The position numbers and the translations under genes are program-made. Below, piece by piece: positions 16,872 to 26,626 of a stretch of DNA of 32,898 nt. Below the pieces are notes generated by a model. The model was not told the DNA's origin. It saw nothing but the letters and a program-made list of their open reading frames with translations, and did no database searches. The stretch comes from Deltaproteobacteria bacterium. GTDB lineage: Bacteria > Desulfobacterota > DSM-4660 > Desulfatiglandales > B25-G16. The first letter of the stretch is position 1, and every line of letters starts with the position of its first letter. Location of the stretch: assembly GCA_019310725.1 (NCBI GenBank), contig JAFDDT010000023.1, positions 1-32,898 on the forward strand, written 5' to 3'.

Positions 16872-18957
16872 CTGCACTCCGTCCCAATGCCGCTTTCCTA
16901 GAAAGCCGGATCTTCCCATTGCTGTCGATTTCGATAACCTTCACCAAGACCTCATCGCCTTCTTTCAGTACATCACTCACCTTCCCTACCCTCTCATGAC
17001 TTAACTGAGAGATATGTATGAGTCCTTCAGAGCCGGGCAAAACCTCAACAAAGGCCCCAAAATCCATGATCTTTTTTACCTTGCCCAGATAGAATTTTCC
17101 GACCTCTGCCTCTCTCACTATGTCCTCTATCATTTTTATGGCCTTGTCCGTGCCCTCACTCTCAGTAGATGCAATCATCACGGTACCATCATCATCAATA
17201 TTAATCTGTGTACCAGTTGTGAGACTGATATGTTTGATCATCTTTCCACCAGGACCGATAATATCCCTAATCTTTTCGGGCTTGACAGTGATGGTCACAA
17301 TTCTCGGTGCATATTTGGATATCTCAGATCTGGATTGCGATAGGGCCTTGTTCATTTCACTGAGGATATGTATTCTAGCCTCTTTAGCCTGGTGCAGAGC
17401 TTTTGCCATTATTTCTTTTTTGAGTCCGTCAATCTTGATATCCATTTGGAGCGCAGTTATTCCATACTCTGTTCCGGTAACCTTAAAATCCATATCACCG
17501 AAATGATCCTCATCACCTATTATATCAGTCAATATGGCCACGTTCTCGCCTTCTGAAATAAGACCCATTGCTACACCGGCCACTGGATCTTTAACAGGAA
17601 CACCTGCATCCATCAATGAAAGGGATCCCCCGCACACACTTGCCATAGAAGATGAACCATTTGATTCCACTATTTCAGAAACTACCCTGACAGCATAAGG
17701 AAAATCATCCTTCTCCAACAAAACAGGGAGAAGCGCTCTTCTCGCAAGGGCACCGTGCCCAATCTCTCTCCTGCCCGGAGGTCCCAATCTTTTGGCCTCA
17801 CCAACACTAAAGGGAGGAAAATTATAGTGAAAGGTGAATCCTCTATACGTGTCTCCGTAGATTGATTCTATCTTCTGTTCATCACTTTCAGTGCCAAGCG
17901 TCGTCAGAACCATGGCTTGGGTTTCACCTCTGGTAAATAGGGCCGATCCATGAACACGCGGTAAAATGCCCACCAAACACTCAATAGGTCTTACCTCAGT
18001 GAAGGACCTGCCATCGACTCTTTTGCTCTCCCTCAATATCTTATCCCTGGCCAATCTCTTCTCCAGATCGTAAATCGCATCGCGGATTTCTCTCTCCTTA
18101 TCTTCATATTCTTCTCTGAGTGATTGCATTACATAATCAACGGCCTCGGAAATCTTGTTTTGTCGCGCCACCTTCTCAGAACAAGATAGTGCCTCCCTTA
18201 TGTGAGGTTCACCGATCTCTCTCACCTTAAGCATCAATCCTTCATCTTTTGAAGGAGTAACAAAACGCCGCTTTTCCTTTCCGACGGCATCTTGCAGCTC
18301 TATCTGCATATCAATAATAGGCTGCATGGCTTGATGCCCAAAAAAAATAGCCTCGAGTATGTCATCTTCCGAGACAAACCTACCATCCCCTTCCACCATA
18401 ACAACATCTGTCTTTGTTCCAGCCACAATCAGATTCAAATCGCTCTTTTCTTGCTCCTCTAATGTGGGGAAGGCAATGAGTTTGCCATCAACCCTACCTA
18501 TCTGTGCACTGCCAACTGGACCTCCAAAGGGGATATCTGATATGGTGGTGGCAGCAGATGCACCAAAGATGCCCAAAGGGGCAGGGTCATTCTGTTTGTC
18601 AAAGGATAAGACACTGGCGATTATCTGGGTCTCAAAGTTGTAGTTCTGAGGAAAAAGAGGCCTCAGAGGCCTATCTATCAGTCGAGAGGTCAGGGTCTCC
18701 TTTTCACTTGGCCGTCCCATGTCCCGACGAAAAAAATTACCTGGGATCTTGCCTGCCGAATACGACATCTCTTGAAAATCAACTGTCAAGGGGAGAAAGT
18801 CGACACCCTCTCTTACCTTATCAGTAGAAACCACTGTCACCAGGACAACCGTCTCTCCCATTGTTACGATCACGGCTCCGCTGGATTCACGGGCGACCCT
18901 GCCAGTTTCAATGTTTAGGATCTTACCATTGACGTGTGCTTTTACATTCTTAATCAT
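16861..18957 (-). CDS. pnp: Polyribonucleotide nucleotidyltransferase (PNPase)
   Basis: 698 aa (E. coli 711). A phosphorolytic 3'-5' exoribonuclease and degradosome component. Two RNase PH domains flank a helical domain; the second holds the acidic catalytic region ([19 protein letters not shown]). A KH domain ([10 protein letters not shown]) and an S1 domain ([20 protein letters not shown]) close the protein. ATG start with AAAGGGGATAATAGGA just upstream. It follows rpsO by 39 nt, the classical rpsO-pnp arrangement. RNase G, which can work on the same transcripts, is elsewhere in the window. Confidence 0.97.
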   Translation of the reverse strand: MIKNVKAHVNGKILNIETGRVARESSGAVIVTMGETVVLVTVVSTDKVREGVDFLPLTVDFQEMSYSAGKIPGNFFRRDMGRPSEKETLTSRLIDRPLRPLFPQNYNFETQIIASVLSFDKQNDPAPLGIFGASAATTISDIPFGGPVGSAQIGRVDGKLIAFPTLEEQEKSDLNLIVAGTKTDVVMVEGDGRFVSEDDILEAIFFGHQAMQPIIDMQIELQDAVGKEKRRFVTPSKDEGLMLKVREIGEPHIREALSCSEKVARQNKISEAVDYVMQSLREEYEDKEREIRDAIYDLEKRLARDKILRESKRVDGRSFTEVRPIECLVGILPRVHGSALFTRGETQAMVLTTLGTESDEQKIESIYGDTYRGFTFHYNFPPFSVGEAKRLGPPGRREIGHGALARRALLPVLLEKDDFPYAVRVVSEIVESNGSSSMASVCGGSLSLMDAGVPVKDPVAGVAMGLISEGENVAILTDIIGDEDHFGDMDFKVTGTEYGITALQMDIKIDGLKKEIMAKALHQAKEARIHILSEMNKALSQSRSEISKYAPRIVTITVKPEKIRDIIGPGGKMIKHISLTTGTQINIDDDGTVMIASTESEGTDKAIKMIEDIVREAEVGKFYLGKVKKIMDFGAFVEVLPGSEGLIHISQLSHERVGKVSDVLKEGDEVLVKVIEIDSNGKIRLSRKAALGRSADDL

Positions 18958-18996
18958 TCCTATTATCCCCTTTCATTAAATTACCTTTCAGGCCTC

Positions 18997-19266
18997 CTAT
19001 TTCCTCAGACCTAATTCTTGAATGAGCGTCTTATATTGCTCTGGATCTTTCAGTCTAACATAGTTCAAAAGGCGCCTTCTTTGACCAACCATTTTCAAAA
19101 GGCCCCTCCTCGAGTGATGGTCTTTGGGATGTACCTTGAAATGACCGGTAAGGTCGTTAATCCGTTTTGTCAAAAGGGCGATCTGAACATTTGATGAACC
19201 GGTATCTTTTTCATGGACCTTGAATTGATCAATAATCTCCTCTTTCTCTTTGCTTGTTAAAACCAC
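18997..19266 (-). CDS. rpsO: 30S ribosomal protein S15
   Basis: 89 aa, the full family length. It binds the 16S rRNA central-domain three-way junction early in 30S assembly. Conserved features are [15 protein letters not shown], the [19 protein letters not shown] stretch and the basic RRRLLNY. It starts with GTG at 19266, supported by AAGGAGG seven nt upstream. It lies between truB (20-nt gap) and pnp. Confidence 0.98.
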   Translation of the reverse strand: MVLTSKEKEEIIDQFKVHEKDTGSSNVQIALLTKRINDLTGHFKVHPKDHHSRRGLLKMVGQRRRLLNYVRLKDPEQYKTLIQELGLRK

Positions 19267-19286
19267 TTTAATTCCTCCTTACCTAA

Positions 19287-20234
19287 TTATGTGAAAACCC
19301 TTTTAATATCATATCCACCACTGTCTTCTTCTAAGACTGCAACCAATTCCTCCCCTACTACTGCCTTGAGAGGGTCACCCGAATTAGGAGGTGACGGATT
19401 TTGCCCACAGAGTTCCTCTTTATTCGGCTTATGCCCGCTCCTAATCTTTCTTGCCAGTGCATCGGATATTTCGACCTCCATCATCCCTTTCAATGCTTGT
19501 TTCAGTGGTATTACCACATCATCAACCCTGTTGTTGAATAGGTATTCACTGACTTGTGTTGCCGTAAGGGCATCATCCACATGAAACGGGCCACTCTGCA
19601 GTCTCCTCAAAAACGTCAGATGTGCCCCTGTACCCAGACTTCTCCCCAAATCCGCTGCAAGGGCTCTGATATAGGTACCAGAACTGCAGCAAACCTCTAT
19701 CCAGACCGTAGGAAGATCTACACGTAAGACGTTGATATATTCAATCCTTACCTCCCTTTCCTGGAGATCGACGGCAACCCCGCTTCGCGCCAATTCATAC
19801 GCCCGCCTCCCCCTATGATGAAGCGCTGAAAAAACGGGGGGAACCTGCTTAATCGTACCTACAAATTGCTGTGTCTTCTCTTTGATACTATCCTCTGGTA
19901 ACACTCCTGTGTGTCTTATTTTGATGATTTGTCCTGTCAAATCCTGTGTATCTGTTTCTATTCCGAGCCTGAGAGCAGCTCTGTAAACCTTATCTTGGGA
20001 CATCAGAAACGAGGATAACTTGGTCCCCTGGTTCAAAAGAATTACCAGTACCCCACTTGCGAAGGGATCCAGTGTCCCTGCATGACCGGCCTTTTTTGCC
20101 TTTGTCAGACCCTTGATTGTCTCAACCACCTTGAATGAGCTGGGTCCAGAGTCCTTGTCTACTATTATGATCCCATCCTTTTGAATCATGGCAATGTGTG
20201 TGGATAGGTGCTGGTAGTCTGCTGCCAGAATCAT
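19287..20234 (-). CDS. truB: tRNA pseudouridine(55) synthase
   Basis: 315 aa. It makes pseudouridine 55 in the T-loop of tRNAs. The catalytic Asp is D56 in GHAGTLDPFASG; RxGxxTDTxD-like RLGIETDTQDLTG and the CSSGTYIRALAxDLG motif (C, G-T-Y-I-R-x-L) are typical. The frame starts at an ATG overlapping the nrnA stop as ATGA; a second ATG at 20189 (MIQKDGIIIVDK) aligns better with usual TruB N-termini, so the first 15 residues are uncertain. Confidence 0.95.
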   Translation of the reverse strand: MILAADYQHLSTHIAMIQKDGIIIVDKDSGPSSFKVVETIKGLTKAKKAGHAGTLDPFASGVLVILLNQGTKLSSFLMSQDKVYRAALRLGIETDTQDLTGQIIKIRHTGVLPEDSIKEKTQQFVGTIKQVPPVFSALHHRGRRAYELARSGVAVDLQEREVRIEYINVLRVDLPTVWIEVCCSSGTYIRALAADLGRSLGTGAHLTFLRRLQSGPFHVDDALTATQVSEYLFNNRVDDVVIPLKQALKGMMEVEISDALARKIRSGHKPNKEELCGQNPSPPNSGDPLKAVVGEELVAVLEEDSGGYDIKRVFT

Positions 20235-21196
20235 CTACTATTCAAAAACCCTTTTGCTTTAGAAAGGAATTCCTGCTTCACGGAGTCCAAACTCCCCTCT
20301 TTGGAGAACGCTGCCGCCCTTGGATGACCGCCGCCGCCAAAAAGACTCGCTAGTTCTGCTACATTCACCCAATCATTCGACCGCAAGCTAAATCGGTAAC
20401 AATCCTTTTTGATCTCCCTTATGAGAACAGCTATCTCAACCCCAGAGATACATCTGGCGTAATCCACAAACCTTTCACAGTTAAGATTGTCAGTGTCCGC
20501 CTTTGAGAGTGTGTCTCGTGCCATCGTTATAAGCCCAACCTTTCCAGCAGAATGCAACTCTATTGTTTTTAAGGCCGACTCCAGAATCTGCAACTTCTCC
20601 AATGTCCATTCATCCATGACCTTGCGTGATATCCTCCATGGATTAACGCCCCGACTTACCAGTTCCCCAGCAATAGAAAATGCCTCACTAGTAGTATTGT
20701 CGTACTTGAATGAGCCAGTGTCGGTTTGTAGGGCCACAAACAGGTTCTCTGCTACAGTCAAATCGAGCGGTAAATTCGCCAGCTTAATCAAGCGATATAT
20801 AATCTCACCAACAGAGGAACTCTGGACATCAACCAGATTAACGTCACCAAACCGAGAATTATTTTCATGATGATCTATGTTTATCAAAGGCCCTATTTTA
20901 GATAGATGACAAGAAGCCGATCCCACTCTTTCAAGATTTCCACAGTCCAGGACTAGGCCAGCATCAAATTCCAATTTCATATCAACGGTATCTACCACTC
21001 GCTCTATCCCTGCTAAAGAGCCTAAATGGTCCGGGATAGGGCCCTCATTGAATAAGACAACCTCTTTTCCAGCAAGCAAAAGCGTTCCACCCAAGGCCAA
21101 CAGAGAACCAATAGCATCCCCATCAGGATCTTTATGGCTGGCCAAAAAAAATTTTTTGCCCCCTTTCACGATACGTGCTATCTCATTCAACCTCAT
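20231..21196 (-). CDS. nrnA: DHH/DHHA1 phosphoesterase, NrnA-type oligoribonuclease / pAp phosphatase
   Basis: 321 aa from ATG 21196. It degrades nanoRNAs and/or dephosphorylates 3'-phosphoadenosine 5'-phosphate. Metal-binding motifs of the DHH domain: H21, D25 and D27 (SHKDPDGDA), LDCGN, the DHH motif IDHHENN and TDTGSF; the DHHA1 domain ends with GGGGHPRAAAF. In-frame ATGs also occur at 21238 and 21220; 21196 was chosen because GAGGG lies 9 nt upstream and the N-terminus matches the family. It lies just downstream of the inserted repeat element. rbfA-nrnA-truB is a common order in many phyla. Confidence 0.93.
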   Translation of the reverse strand: MRLNEIARIVKGGKKFFLASHKDPDGDAIGSLLALGGTLLLAGKEVVLFNEGPIPDHLGSLAGIERVVDTVDMKLEFDAGLVLDCGNLERVGSASCHLSKIGPLINIDHHENNSRFGDVNLVDVQSSSVGEIIYRLIKLANLPLDLTVAENLFVALQTDTGSFKYDNTTSEAFSIAGELVSRGVNPWRISRKVMDEWTLEKLQILESALKTIELHSAGKVGLITMARDTLSKADTDNLNCERFVDYARCISGVEIAVLIREIKKDCYRFSLRSNDWVNVAELASLFGGGGHPRAAAFSKEGSLDSVKQEFLSKAKGFLNSR

Positions 21197-21251
21197 AAAG
21201 AGCAACCCTCGCACAAGCATTCCTACATGCGTTTCCATCTTAGAATTGCTA

Positions 21252-21260
21252 ATTCATCCG
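21252..21260. repeat. Left copy of 9-bp target-site duplication
   Basis: ATTCATCCG, identical to 21358-21366, flanks the inverted-repeat element on the left. Confidence 0.65.
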
Positions 21261-21357
21261 TAACTTCTCAATAAGTTCGGGTTCTGTCATTGCGAGCAAA
21301 GCGAAGCAATCTCTATGTCAACGGCAAGGAATCAGCCGAACTTTTTGGGAAGTTACT
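21261..21357. mobile_element. MITE-like palindromic insertion element between rbfA and nrnA
   Basis: About 97 bp. Terminal inverted repeats 21260-21280 and 21336-21356 match at 19 of 21 positions when one is reverse-complemented. The centre contains TCATTGCGAGCAAAGCGAAG (21288 onward) running into CAATCTC, a sequence type I know as a dispersed palindromic repeat in many bacterial genomes. The element is flanked by perfect 9-bp direct repeats ATTCATCCG (21252-21260, 21358-21366), as expected of transposase-mediated insertion. It encodes nothing itself, so it would be non-autonomous. Its right end supplies the stop codon now used by rbfA. No second copy is in the window. Confidence 0.72.
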
Positions 21358-21712
21358 ATTCATCCGATCCCAGGCCCAATTTTGCCAAAAGCCTTTCCAT
21401 CTTTTGGCCATAGTCTAGTGATTCATCATACCTAAATTGAATATCTGGGACGTATCGCAATTGGAGCCTCTCTCCTATCTCTCTTCGTATGAATCCCTTT
21501 GCGCTTTCAAAACCTTCATAGACCTCCTTTTTCTGCCGACCCTCCCAAAAAAGGCTGTAATAAACATAAGCATGTCTCAAATCTTTGCTCATACGCACAT
21601 CTGTCACGGTTACCCCTTTGAGCCTCGGATCCTTAACCCTTCTGAGAAGAAGGTTTGATATTTCCTTCAAGATCTGGTCGCCAACGCGGTGAGTTCTGTT
21701 TCCTGCAAGCAT
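21356..21712 (-). CDS. rbfA: 30S ribosome-binding factor A
   Basis: 118 aa, a KH-fold protein that helps mature the 16S rRNA 5' end and late 30S subunits. It begins MLAGNRTHRVGDQILKEISN and has the conserved VTVTDVRMSKDLRHAYVYYS strand-helix core and the LRYVPDIQFRYDESLDYG block. Its stop codon (TAG, 21358-21356) is formed partly by the inserted element; without the insertion the frame would run about nine residues further into the nrnA start region. The core fold is complete, so function is probably kept. It follows the DUF503 gene by 14 nt. Confidence 0.95.
   Translation of the reverse strand: MLAGNRTHRVGDQILKEISNLLLRRVKDPRLKGVTVTDVRMSKDLRHAYVYYSLFWEGRQKKEVYEGFESAKGFIRREIGERLQLRYVPDIQFRYDESLDYGQKMERLLAKLGLGSDE
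21358..21366. repeat. Right copy of 9-bp target-site duplication
   Basis: ATTCATCCG, identical to the left copy; it encodes the last codons of rbfA on the minus strand. Confidence 0.65.
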
Positions 21713-21726
21713 AGTGCATGAATGAG

Positions 21727-22014
21727 TTAAATATTCAGTATCTCAATAGAGGAATCTACAATCTCCCCCAGGTAGAGGGATTCTAAAAAGGAAAGGATAG
21801 TGTCGAGTGACGAATTCACAAATCGCCTATCATTACCCACAGCACTGATACCCAGTTCGATCATCTGCCACTTGTCATTAGAACCGACCTCAGCAACAGA
21901 GACATTGAATTTGTTGCGAACCCTGGCAACAATACCCTTTACAACCTTTCTCTTCTCTTTGAGTGAATGGTTATTGTGGATATACAGGGAAAGCTTAAGG
22001 GTTCCAATCACCAT
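21727..22014 (-). CDS. DUF503 (YlxP-like) protein
   Basis: 95 aa, the normal size of the DUF503 family. It begins MVIGTLKLSLYIHNNHSLKEKRKVVKG and has VAEVGSNDKWQMIELGISAVGND, both typical. The family sits between infB and rbfA in many bacteria (ylxP in Bacillus) and is presumed to have a role linked to ribosome assembly, but I know of no defined activity. The start is 1 nt after the infB stop, so it is translationally coupled. Confidence 0.92.
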   Translation of the reverse strand: MVIGTLKLSLYIHNNHSLKEKRKVVKGIVARVRNKFNVSVAEVGSNDKWQMIELGISAVGNDRRFVNSSLDTILSFLESLYLGEIVDSSIEILNI

Positions 22015-22015
22015 A

Positions 22016-24553
22016 TCAAAGCTCCGCTTTCATCTCCTCAACTACATAAACCTCCAGGACGTCTCCGGGCTTTATATCATTATAATTTTCTATTCCGACA
22101 CCGCACTCAAAACCCGAGGACACGTCTTTGACATCGTCTTTGAACCGTTTCAAGGAACCAATCTGTCCATCAAACATGACTACCTCATCCCTCAATAGGC
22201 GCACCTTGGCATTTCTTTCAATCTTACCATCAGTTACGTAGCAACCAGCTATAGTGCCCAGCTTGGAGATATGAAATACCTCCTTGACGTCTGCCCGGCC
22301 AATAGTATTCTCTGTGTAAACCGGCTCAAGAAGCCCAACCATAGCTAATTTAATATCCTCTATCACCTTGTAAATAACATCATAAAACCTTATATCAACT
22401 CTCTCCTTTTCTCCAAGACTCCTGACGGTCGGGGTAGTCCTAACGTTAAAACAGATAATTATGGCCTCAGAGGCTGAGGCAAGCATTACATCACTCTCTG
22501 TAACGGCTCCGGTTGCTCCATGGATAACCTTTAATTTCACCTCTTCTGTGCTGAGTTTGGTCAAAGAATCCACGATAGCCTCTAACGAACCCTGTACGTC
22601 AGCCTTGACTATGATATTCAGTTCCTTCACCTTGCCTTCTTTGATCCTGTCAAAAAGACTGTCGAGGCTGAGGGAACCCTGGTTTCCCACAGTTTCCAAT
22701 CGTGCGTCAATTCTCCTGTGTTCGCTAATCAATTTTGCCTTCTTCTCATCCGCCACAACCACAAAATCATCGCCGGCCATGGGCACGCCAGAAATTCCAT
22801 AGATTTCAACAGGCATAGAGGGAGACGCCGATTTTATCTTCTGTCCTCTATCATCAAGCATCGCCCTTACCCTTCCATAGCTCTCTCCGCAAAAAAAGAA
22901 GTCACCTTGCTTCAGGGTGCCATTACGAATAAGAACCGTAGCAATTGGACCTCTATTCTTATCCAGCCGAGCCTCTATGATTGTTCCGCGCGCCTTTTTT
23001 CTGTAATTTGCTTTCAACTCTAGTATCTCTGATTGAAGTAGAATAGACTCAAGAAGCTCCTCCAGACCTTCCCCTGTTTTGGCCGACACATAACTAAAAA
23101 TGGTATCACCGCCCCACTCCTCTGCCAAAAGGCCATATTTTGATAACTCCCTTCTGACCTTTTCTGCGTCTGCGCTTGGCTTGTCCATCTTGTTAACAGC
23201 GGCAATAATAGGAATGCTGGCTGCCTTCGCATGATCAATGGCCTCTATGGTTTGTTCCTTTACCCCGTCATCAGCGGCAACAACCAATACAATCAAATCA
23301 GTTACCTGTGCGCCCCGTGCCCTCATCGCAGTGAACGCCTCATGTCCGGGTGTATCAAGAAAAACAATATCACCATGTGGGGTATCGACATAGTACGCCC
23401 CTGTGTGCTGTGTTATGCCACCGGCCTCTTTGTCAATAATCCTTGACTTTCTGATATAATCCAGGAGAGATGTCTTTCCATGGTCTACATGTCCCATTAT
23501 GGTAATCACCGGTGGTCGAGCAGAAAGATCTTCAGGTCTGTCCTCTTCTTCGAAAAGAATATCCTCCTCTTCAAAAGATGGGGGTTCCAATTCATACCCA
23601 AACTCGCCCGCCACAAGAGAGGCAGAATCAAAGTCAACCGTCTGGTTGAGGGTAGCCTTTATGTCTATCTCCATCAATTTCTTAACGAGCTCGCCTCCCT
23701 TGATCCCCATGCGCTTTGCCAGCTCAGCAACACTGATCACCTTAGGAACCTTAATCCTTCGTTTAATAGCCTTCGGGACAGTTATCTCCGTTTGTTTGAA
23801 CTTTTTCTTATCAAGCTTGGCCTTTGTCTTTAATTTCCCCTTGCCGGCAAAGCCCCTCTCAGCGTCCCCATATAGGTCTTTCCGCTCAAATACTTCCCTC
23901 CTCCGCCTTCGATATTCCCTCTTGGGAGCCAGTTCATCCTTCTCCTCTTTCCTTCTCTTTTTTATCTCCTTTTCTTTCCTACCTACCTCCTTTGAGGGCA
24001 ATACGATGTCAGCTGACGGCATCTTGGCTACGGGTTCCTGGATTTCCGGCTCAGGCGGCCGAACTTCAGCTAGCTTTATTATCTTTGCCGGAATAGTTTT
24101 GGGCTTAGGCTTCTTTTTCTTTTCAATCTTGGCCTCAACTTTTCCCACCTGCTGGTCAACAGCAGGTTTTACTTCCAACTCCTTGGCTTCCTCTTTTTCT
24201 TCCTTTCGTTTCTCTTCCAAAACCTCTGATACTTTCCCCTCCGGTACCGAAACAGTCTCCTCAGGAGATGGTTTAACTTCTTCATCAACTACCGGCTCCT
24301 CTTCCTTGATCTGTTCCGGCACCTTAGGAATGATCTTTTTTCTCCTGCGTATGATAGTCGACTTTATTCTTTTCTCCTCAAAGACCTCACTCGTTGCACC
24401 TGAAAGATAGTCCTTGGCCCGGGATACATCATCTCTATCGAGAGCACTCATATAATTGTTGATAGACAAACCGGCGGCCTTCAATTTCTCAACCAGTTCA
24501 CCGGAATTCATGTTCAGTTCTTTGGCTAACTCATAAACCCTTACCTTACTCAT
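22016..24553 (-). CDS. infB: Translation initiation factor IF-2
   Basis: 845 aa from ATG 24553. The GTPase places initiator tRNA on the 30S subunit. Order: an IF2_N domain ([12 protein letters not shown]..), a long Lys/Glu/Pro-rich linker (about nt 23830-24370), a second IF2_N-like domain, then the G domain with GHVDHGKT (nt about 23473-23500), DTPGHEAF and NKMDKPSAD, followed by domains II, III and IV. The frame is open to 24607, but GGAGGGG 4-5 nt before 24553 and the standard [14 protein letters not shown]-terminus fix the start there. It overlaps the nusA end by 8 nt. Confidence 0.97.
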   Translation of the reverse strand: MSKVRVYELAKELNMNSGELVEKLKAAGLSINNYMSALDRDDVSRAKDYLSGATSEVFEEKRIKSTIIRRRKKIIPKVPEQIKEEEPVVDEEVKPSPEETVSVPEGKVSEVLEEKRKEEKEEAKELEVKPAVDQQVGKVEAKIEKKKKPKPKTIPAKIIKLAEVRPPEPEIQEPVAKMPSADIVLPSKEVGRKEKEIKKRRKEEKDELAPKREYRRRRREVFERKDLYGDAERGFAGKGKLKTKAKLDKKKFKQTEITVPKAIKRRIKVPKVISVAELAKRMGIKGGELVKKLMEIDIKATLNQTVDFDSASLVAGEFGYELEPPSFEEEDILFEEEDRPEDLSARPPVITIMGHVDHGKTSLLDYIRKSRIIDKEAGGITQHTGAYYVDTPHGDIVFLDTPGHEAFTAMRARGAQVTDLIVLVVAADDGVKEQTIEAIDHAKAASIPIIAAVNKMDKPSADAEKVRRELSKYGLLAEEWGGDTIFSYVSAKTGEGLEELLESILLQSEILELKANYRKKARGTIIEARLDKNRGPIATVLIRNGTLKQGDFFFCGESYGRVRAMLDDRGQKIKSASPSMPVEIYGISGVPMAGDDFVVVADEKKAKLISEHRRIDARLETVGNQGSLSLDSLFDRIKEGKVKELNIIVKADVQGSLEAIVDSLTKLSTEEVKLKVIHGATGAVTESDVMLASASEAIIICFNVRTTPTVRSLGEKERVDIRFYDVIYKVIEDIKLAMVGLLEPVYTENTIGRADVKEVFHISKLGTIAGCYVTDGKIERNAKVRLLRDEVVMFDGQIGSLKRFKDDVKDVSSGFECGVGIENYNDIKPGDVLEVYVVEEMKAEL

Positions 24554-25847
24554 GTACCCCTCCAGGCAATCCTTGCTTTTTTTCATCCCATACGTCTTTA
24601 CTATCAACGCTTAACGACTGTACGTAATCAACGGCCCCCTGTATCAAATCCCTGGCCTTTTTGTCACTGATGCCCTTAATGGTTGCCAAATCAGCTGGCT
24701 CGGCCCTGGAAATATCTTCTGCTGACCTGTACCCCATCTCATACAGGGCAGTGGCCAATTTGTCACCAACACCGGGAAGTATGTGCAAAGATTCATAACC
24801 CTCTTTCAGTTCCTTGTTGTACTCTGACTCACCATTCACATCCAGTTTCCAGTTGGTAACTCGGGATGCCAGCCTCACATTCTGACCCTTCTTCCCAATA
24901 GCAAGAGATAGTTGGTCGTCCGGTACAACCACCTCCATAGATCTATTCTCTTCGTCAACTATTACCCTCAGGATTTCAGCTGGGGCCAAGGCATTGCATA
25001 CAAATTTCGCTGGATCAGGATCCCACGGAACGATATCGATCTTTTCACCCCTAAGCTCTTGTACTACCGCCTGCACTCTCGAGCCCTTCATCCCAACGCA
25101 GGCCCCTACAGGATCAACATCCCTATCCTTTGAAGCAACGGCTATCTTGGCTCTACCACCAGGCTCCCGAGCTACCTGCATAATCGTCACAATGCCTTCG
25201 GAAATCTCTGGCACCTCACTTTCGAAAAGGGCAGACAAAAAGTTGGGGTGTGTTCGAGATAATATGATCTGGGGACCTCTGCTGAATTGCCTAACATCAT
25301 AGATGTAAGCCCTGACCCTATCGCCCTGTGTGTAACTCTCTTTGGGGATTTGCTCCTTCAAAGGAAGCTCGGCCTCTGCCTTGCCCAGATTAGCAATAAT
25401 CGCCCCTTTGTCGAAACGTTGAACAATGCCATTAATGATCTCCCCTTTCCTATCCTTAAAATCTTCATAAACCGCATCCCTCTCAGCTTCTCTTAACCGT
25501 TGCATGATTACCTGCTTGGCTGATTGCGCCGCTATCCTTCCCAAGTCATCGGTATCCATCTTGATGCCTAAACTGTCACCGACTTCAGACTCTGGATCAA
25601 GCTTCCTGGCATCTTCCAAAGATACTTGGACCCTCTCATCTCTTACCGTGTCAACTACCTCCTTAAACTCAAAGACCTCGATTTCTCCCATTTCTCTGTT
25701 AAATGTCACCTCTAACTCATACTCGAGGCCAAATCTCTTTTTAACAGCTGAGCGAACAGCCTCTTCCAATGCCTCGATCAGAATCTTCGCATCAATCCCT
25801 TTATCTCGACTGACCTGTTCGATCGTTCTTAACAAATCCGTAATCAT
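24546..25847 (-). CDS. nusA: Transcription termination/antitermination factor NusA
   Basis: 433 aa. It binds RNA polymerase and affects pausing, termination and antitermination. Order: N-terminal polymerase-binding domain (about 1-125), S1 domain (about 135-200, [22 protein letters not shown]), KH1 and KH2 with [14 protein letters not shown] and [14 protein letters not shown]-type loops, and one C-terminal helix-hairpin-helix unit ([17 protein letters not shown] ... [13 protein letters not shown]). ATG start with GGAGAACGGAAG upstream. It follows rimP by 21 nt, the classic order. Confidence 0.97.
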   Translation of the reverse strand: MITDLLRTIEQVSRDKGIDAKILIEALEEAVRSAVKKRFGLEYELEVTFNREMGEIEVFEFKEVVDTVRDERVQVSLEDARKLDPESEVGDSLGIKMDTDDLGRIAAQSAKQVIMQRLREAERDAVYEDFKDRKGEIINGIVQRFDKGAIIANLGKAEAELPLKEQIPKESYTQGDRVRAYIYDVRQFSRGPQIILSRTHPNFLSALFESEVPEISEGIVTIMQVAREPGGRAKIAVASKDRDVDPVGACVGMKGSRVQAVVQELRGEKIDIVPWDPDPAKFVCNALAPAEILRVIVDEENRSMEVVVPDDQLSLAIGKKGQNVRLASRVTNWKLDVNGESEYNKELKEGYESLHILPGVGDKLATALYEMGYRSAEDISRAEPADLATIKGISDKKARDLIQGAVDYVQSLSVDSKDVWDEKKQGLPGGVHE

Positions 25848-25868
25848 CTTCCGTTCTCCACCAACATA

Positions 25869-26345
25869 TCATTTATTATATTCATATTTTAATCTGGCCC
25901 TATCAATCCCCTCTAAGGGTAACTCAACCACATTCGTATCATCCAGTAAAAGATGAATCATTGCTTCCCTGACATCTACAAGACGACCGGTAAAATTCCT
26001 CCTGTTGTTGATAGGTTGTGACATAGTTACCTTTACCGTCTTGTCAATTGACTGAATAAAATCACGCTTCTTTTTCAAGGGCCTGTTGAGCCCAGGAGAG
26101 GAAACCTCAAGCACATAGGGATGGCCAATGATATTCTTTGCTTCAATAATATCCCCAAGCTCTCGGCTAACCCCTGCGCAGTCGTCCAAAGTCACGCCAC
26201 CTTCTCTATCTATGAAAACCCGGAGGATCCATCTGCCTTTCTCAGAAAGGAACTCCGTCTCCACCATCTCCATGCCCCGCGAATCTAACAGAGGTTCAGC
26301 CACGGATGACACCTCATGAACAATCCTTTTAGATGCCGATATCAT
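25869..26345 (-). CDS. rimP: Ribosome maturation factor RimP
   Basis: 158 aa from ATG 26345 (a TTG directly before it is also open). It is needed for 30S maturation. The N-terminal alpha/beta domain has ETEFLSEKGRWILRVFIDREGGVTLDDCAGVSREL and YVLEVSSPGLNRPL, the family hallmarks, and a C-terminal Sm-like domain follows (FTGRLVDVREAMIHLLLDD). AGAGG lies 7-11 nt upstream of the ATG. It is the first protein gene of the operon. An intrinsic terminator lies 16 nt upstream of its start, so expression beyond the tRNA probably depends on read-through or on another promoter in the leader. Confidence 0.96.
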   Translation of the reverse strand: MISASKRIVHEVSSVAEPLLDSRGMEMVETEFLSEKGRWILRVFIDREGGVTLDDCAGVSRELGDIIEAKNIIGHPYVLEVSSPGLNRPLKKKRDFIQSIDKTVKVTMSQPINNRRNFTGRLVDVREAMIHLLLDDTNVVELPLEGIDRARLKYEYNK

Positions 26346-26360
26346 CAAGAAGCCTCTTAC

Positions 26361-26386
26361 ATAAAAAGCGGGCGCTAAAGCCCGCT
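26361..26386 (-). terminator. Intrinsic terminator in the rimP leader, after tRNA-Gly
   Basis: On the minus strand AGCGGGC and GCCCGCT form a perfect 7-bp GC-rich stem (26386-26380 with 26373-26367, loop 6 nt) followed by TTTTTAT (26367-26361). It terminates minus-strand transcription only: the plus-strand side ends in CCCC. It may act as an attenuator for the rimP operon. Confidence 0.8.
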
Positions 26387-26504
26387 CCCCAAACTTACTC
26401 GTTTGTCGTCAGATTTAACTCATCCGCTTTTCAAAGTAATAACTTTCCTGCTAGCCACCGCTTTCTACCTCGAAAAGGGAACAGAACTCTTTTTTCACCC
26501 AATC

Positions 26505-26580
26505 TGGAGCGGGCAACGGGGCTCGAACCCGCGACACCAAGCTTGGGAAGCTTGTACTCTACCAGCTGAGCTATGCCCGC
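26505..26580 (-). tRNA. tRNA-Gly (anticodon CCC), CCA encoded
   Basis: A complete cloverleaf on the minus strand: acceptor GCGGGCA with TGCCCGC, D-arm TAGCTCAGCTGGTAGAGTA, anticodon stem CAAGC/GCTTG around TTCCCAA (anticodon CCC), T-arm GGGTTCGAACCCC, discriminator T and encoded CCA. It is the first gene of the rimP-nusA-infB transcript, the position that metY holds in E. coli. Confidence 0.97.
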
Positions 26581-26597
26581 CCGACTAAATATTTAAA

Positions 26598-26626
26598 TTT
26601 ATATTAGAATATCAAGGGATAGTCAA
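26598..26626 (-). promoter_or_regulatory. Sigma-70-type promoter of tRNA-Gly and the rimP operon
   Basis: On the minus strand TTGACT (26626-26621), a 17-nt spacer, and TATAAA (26603-26598). The predicted start is about 10 nt upstream of the tRNA 5' end. The surrounding DNA is very A/T rich. It is the only good promoter I see upstream of the eleven-gene operon. Confidence 0.8.

Noticed and set aside
23499-24410. 303-codon Ser-rich plus-strand frame
   Set aside because: It is the antisense reading of the Lys/Glu-rich linker of infB; low complexity, no ribosome-binding site.
26333-26588. Plus-strand frames of 60-78 codons ending in ...GLEPATPSLGS and ...GSNPRHQAWEA
   Set aside because: They are translated from the antisense strand of tRNA-Gly; this peptide is a well-known spurious product of tRNA genes.
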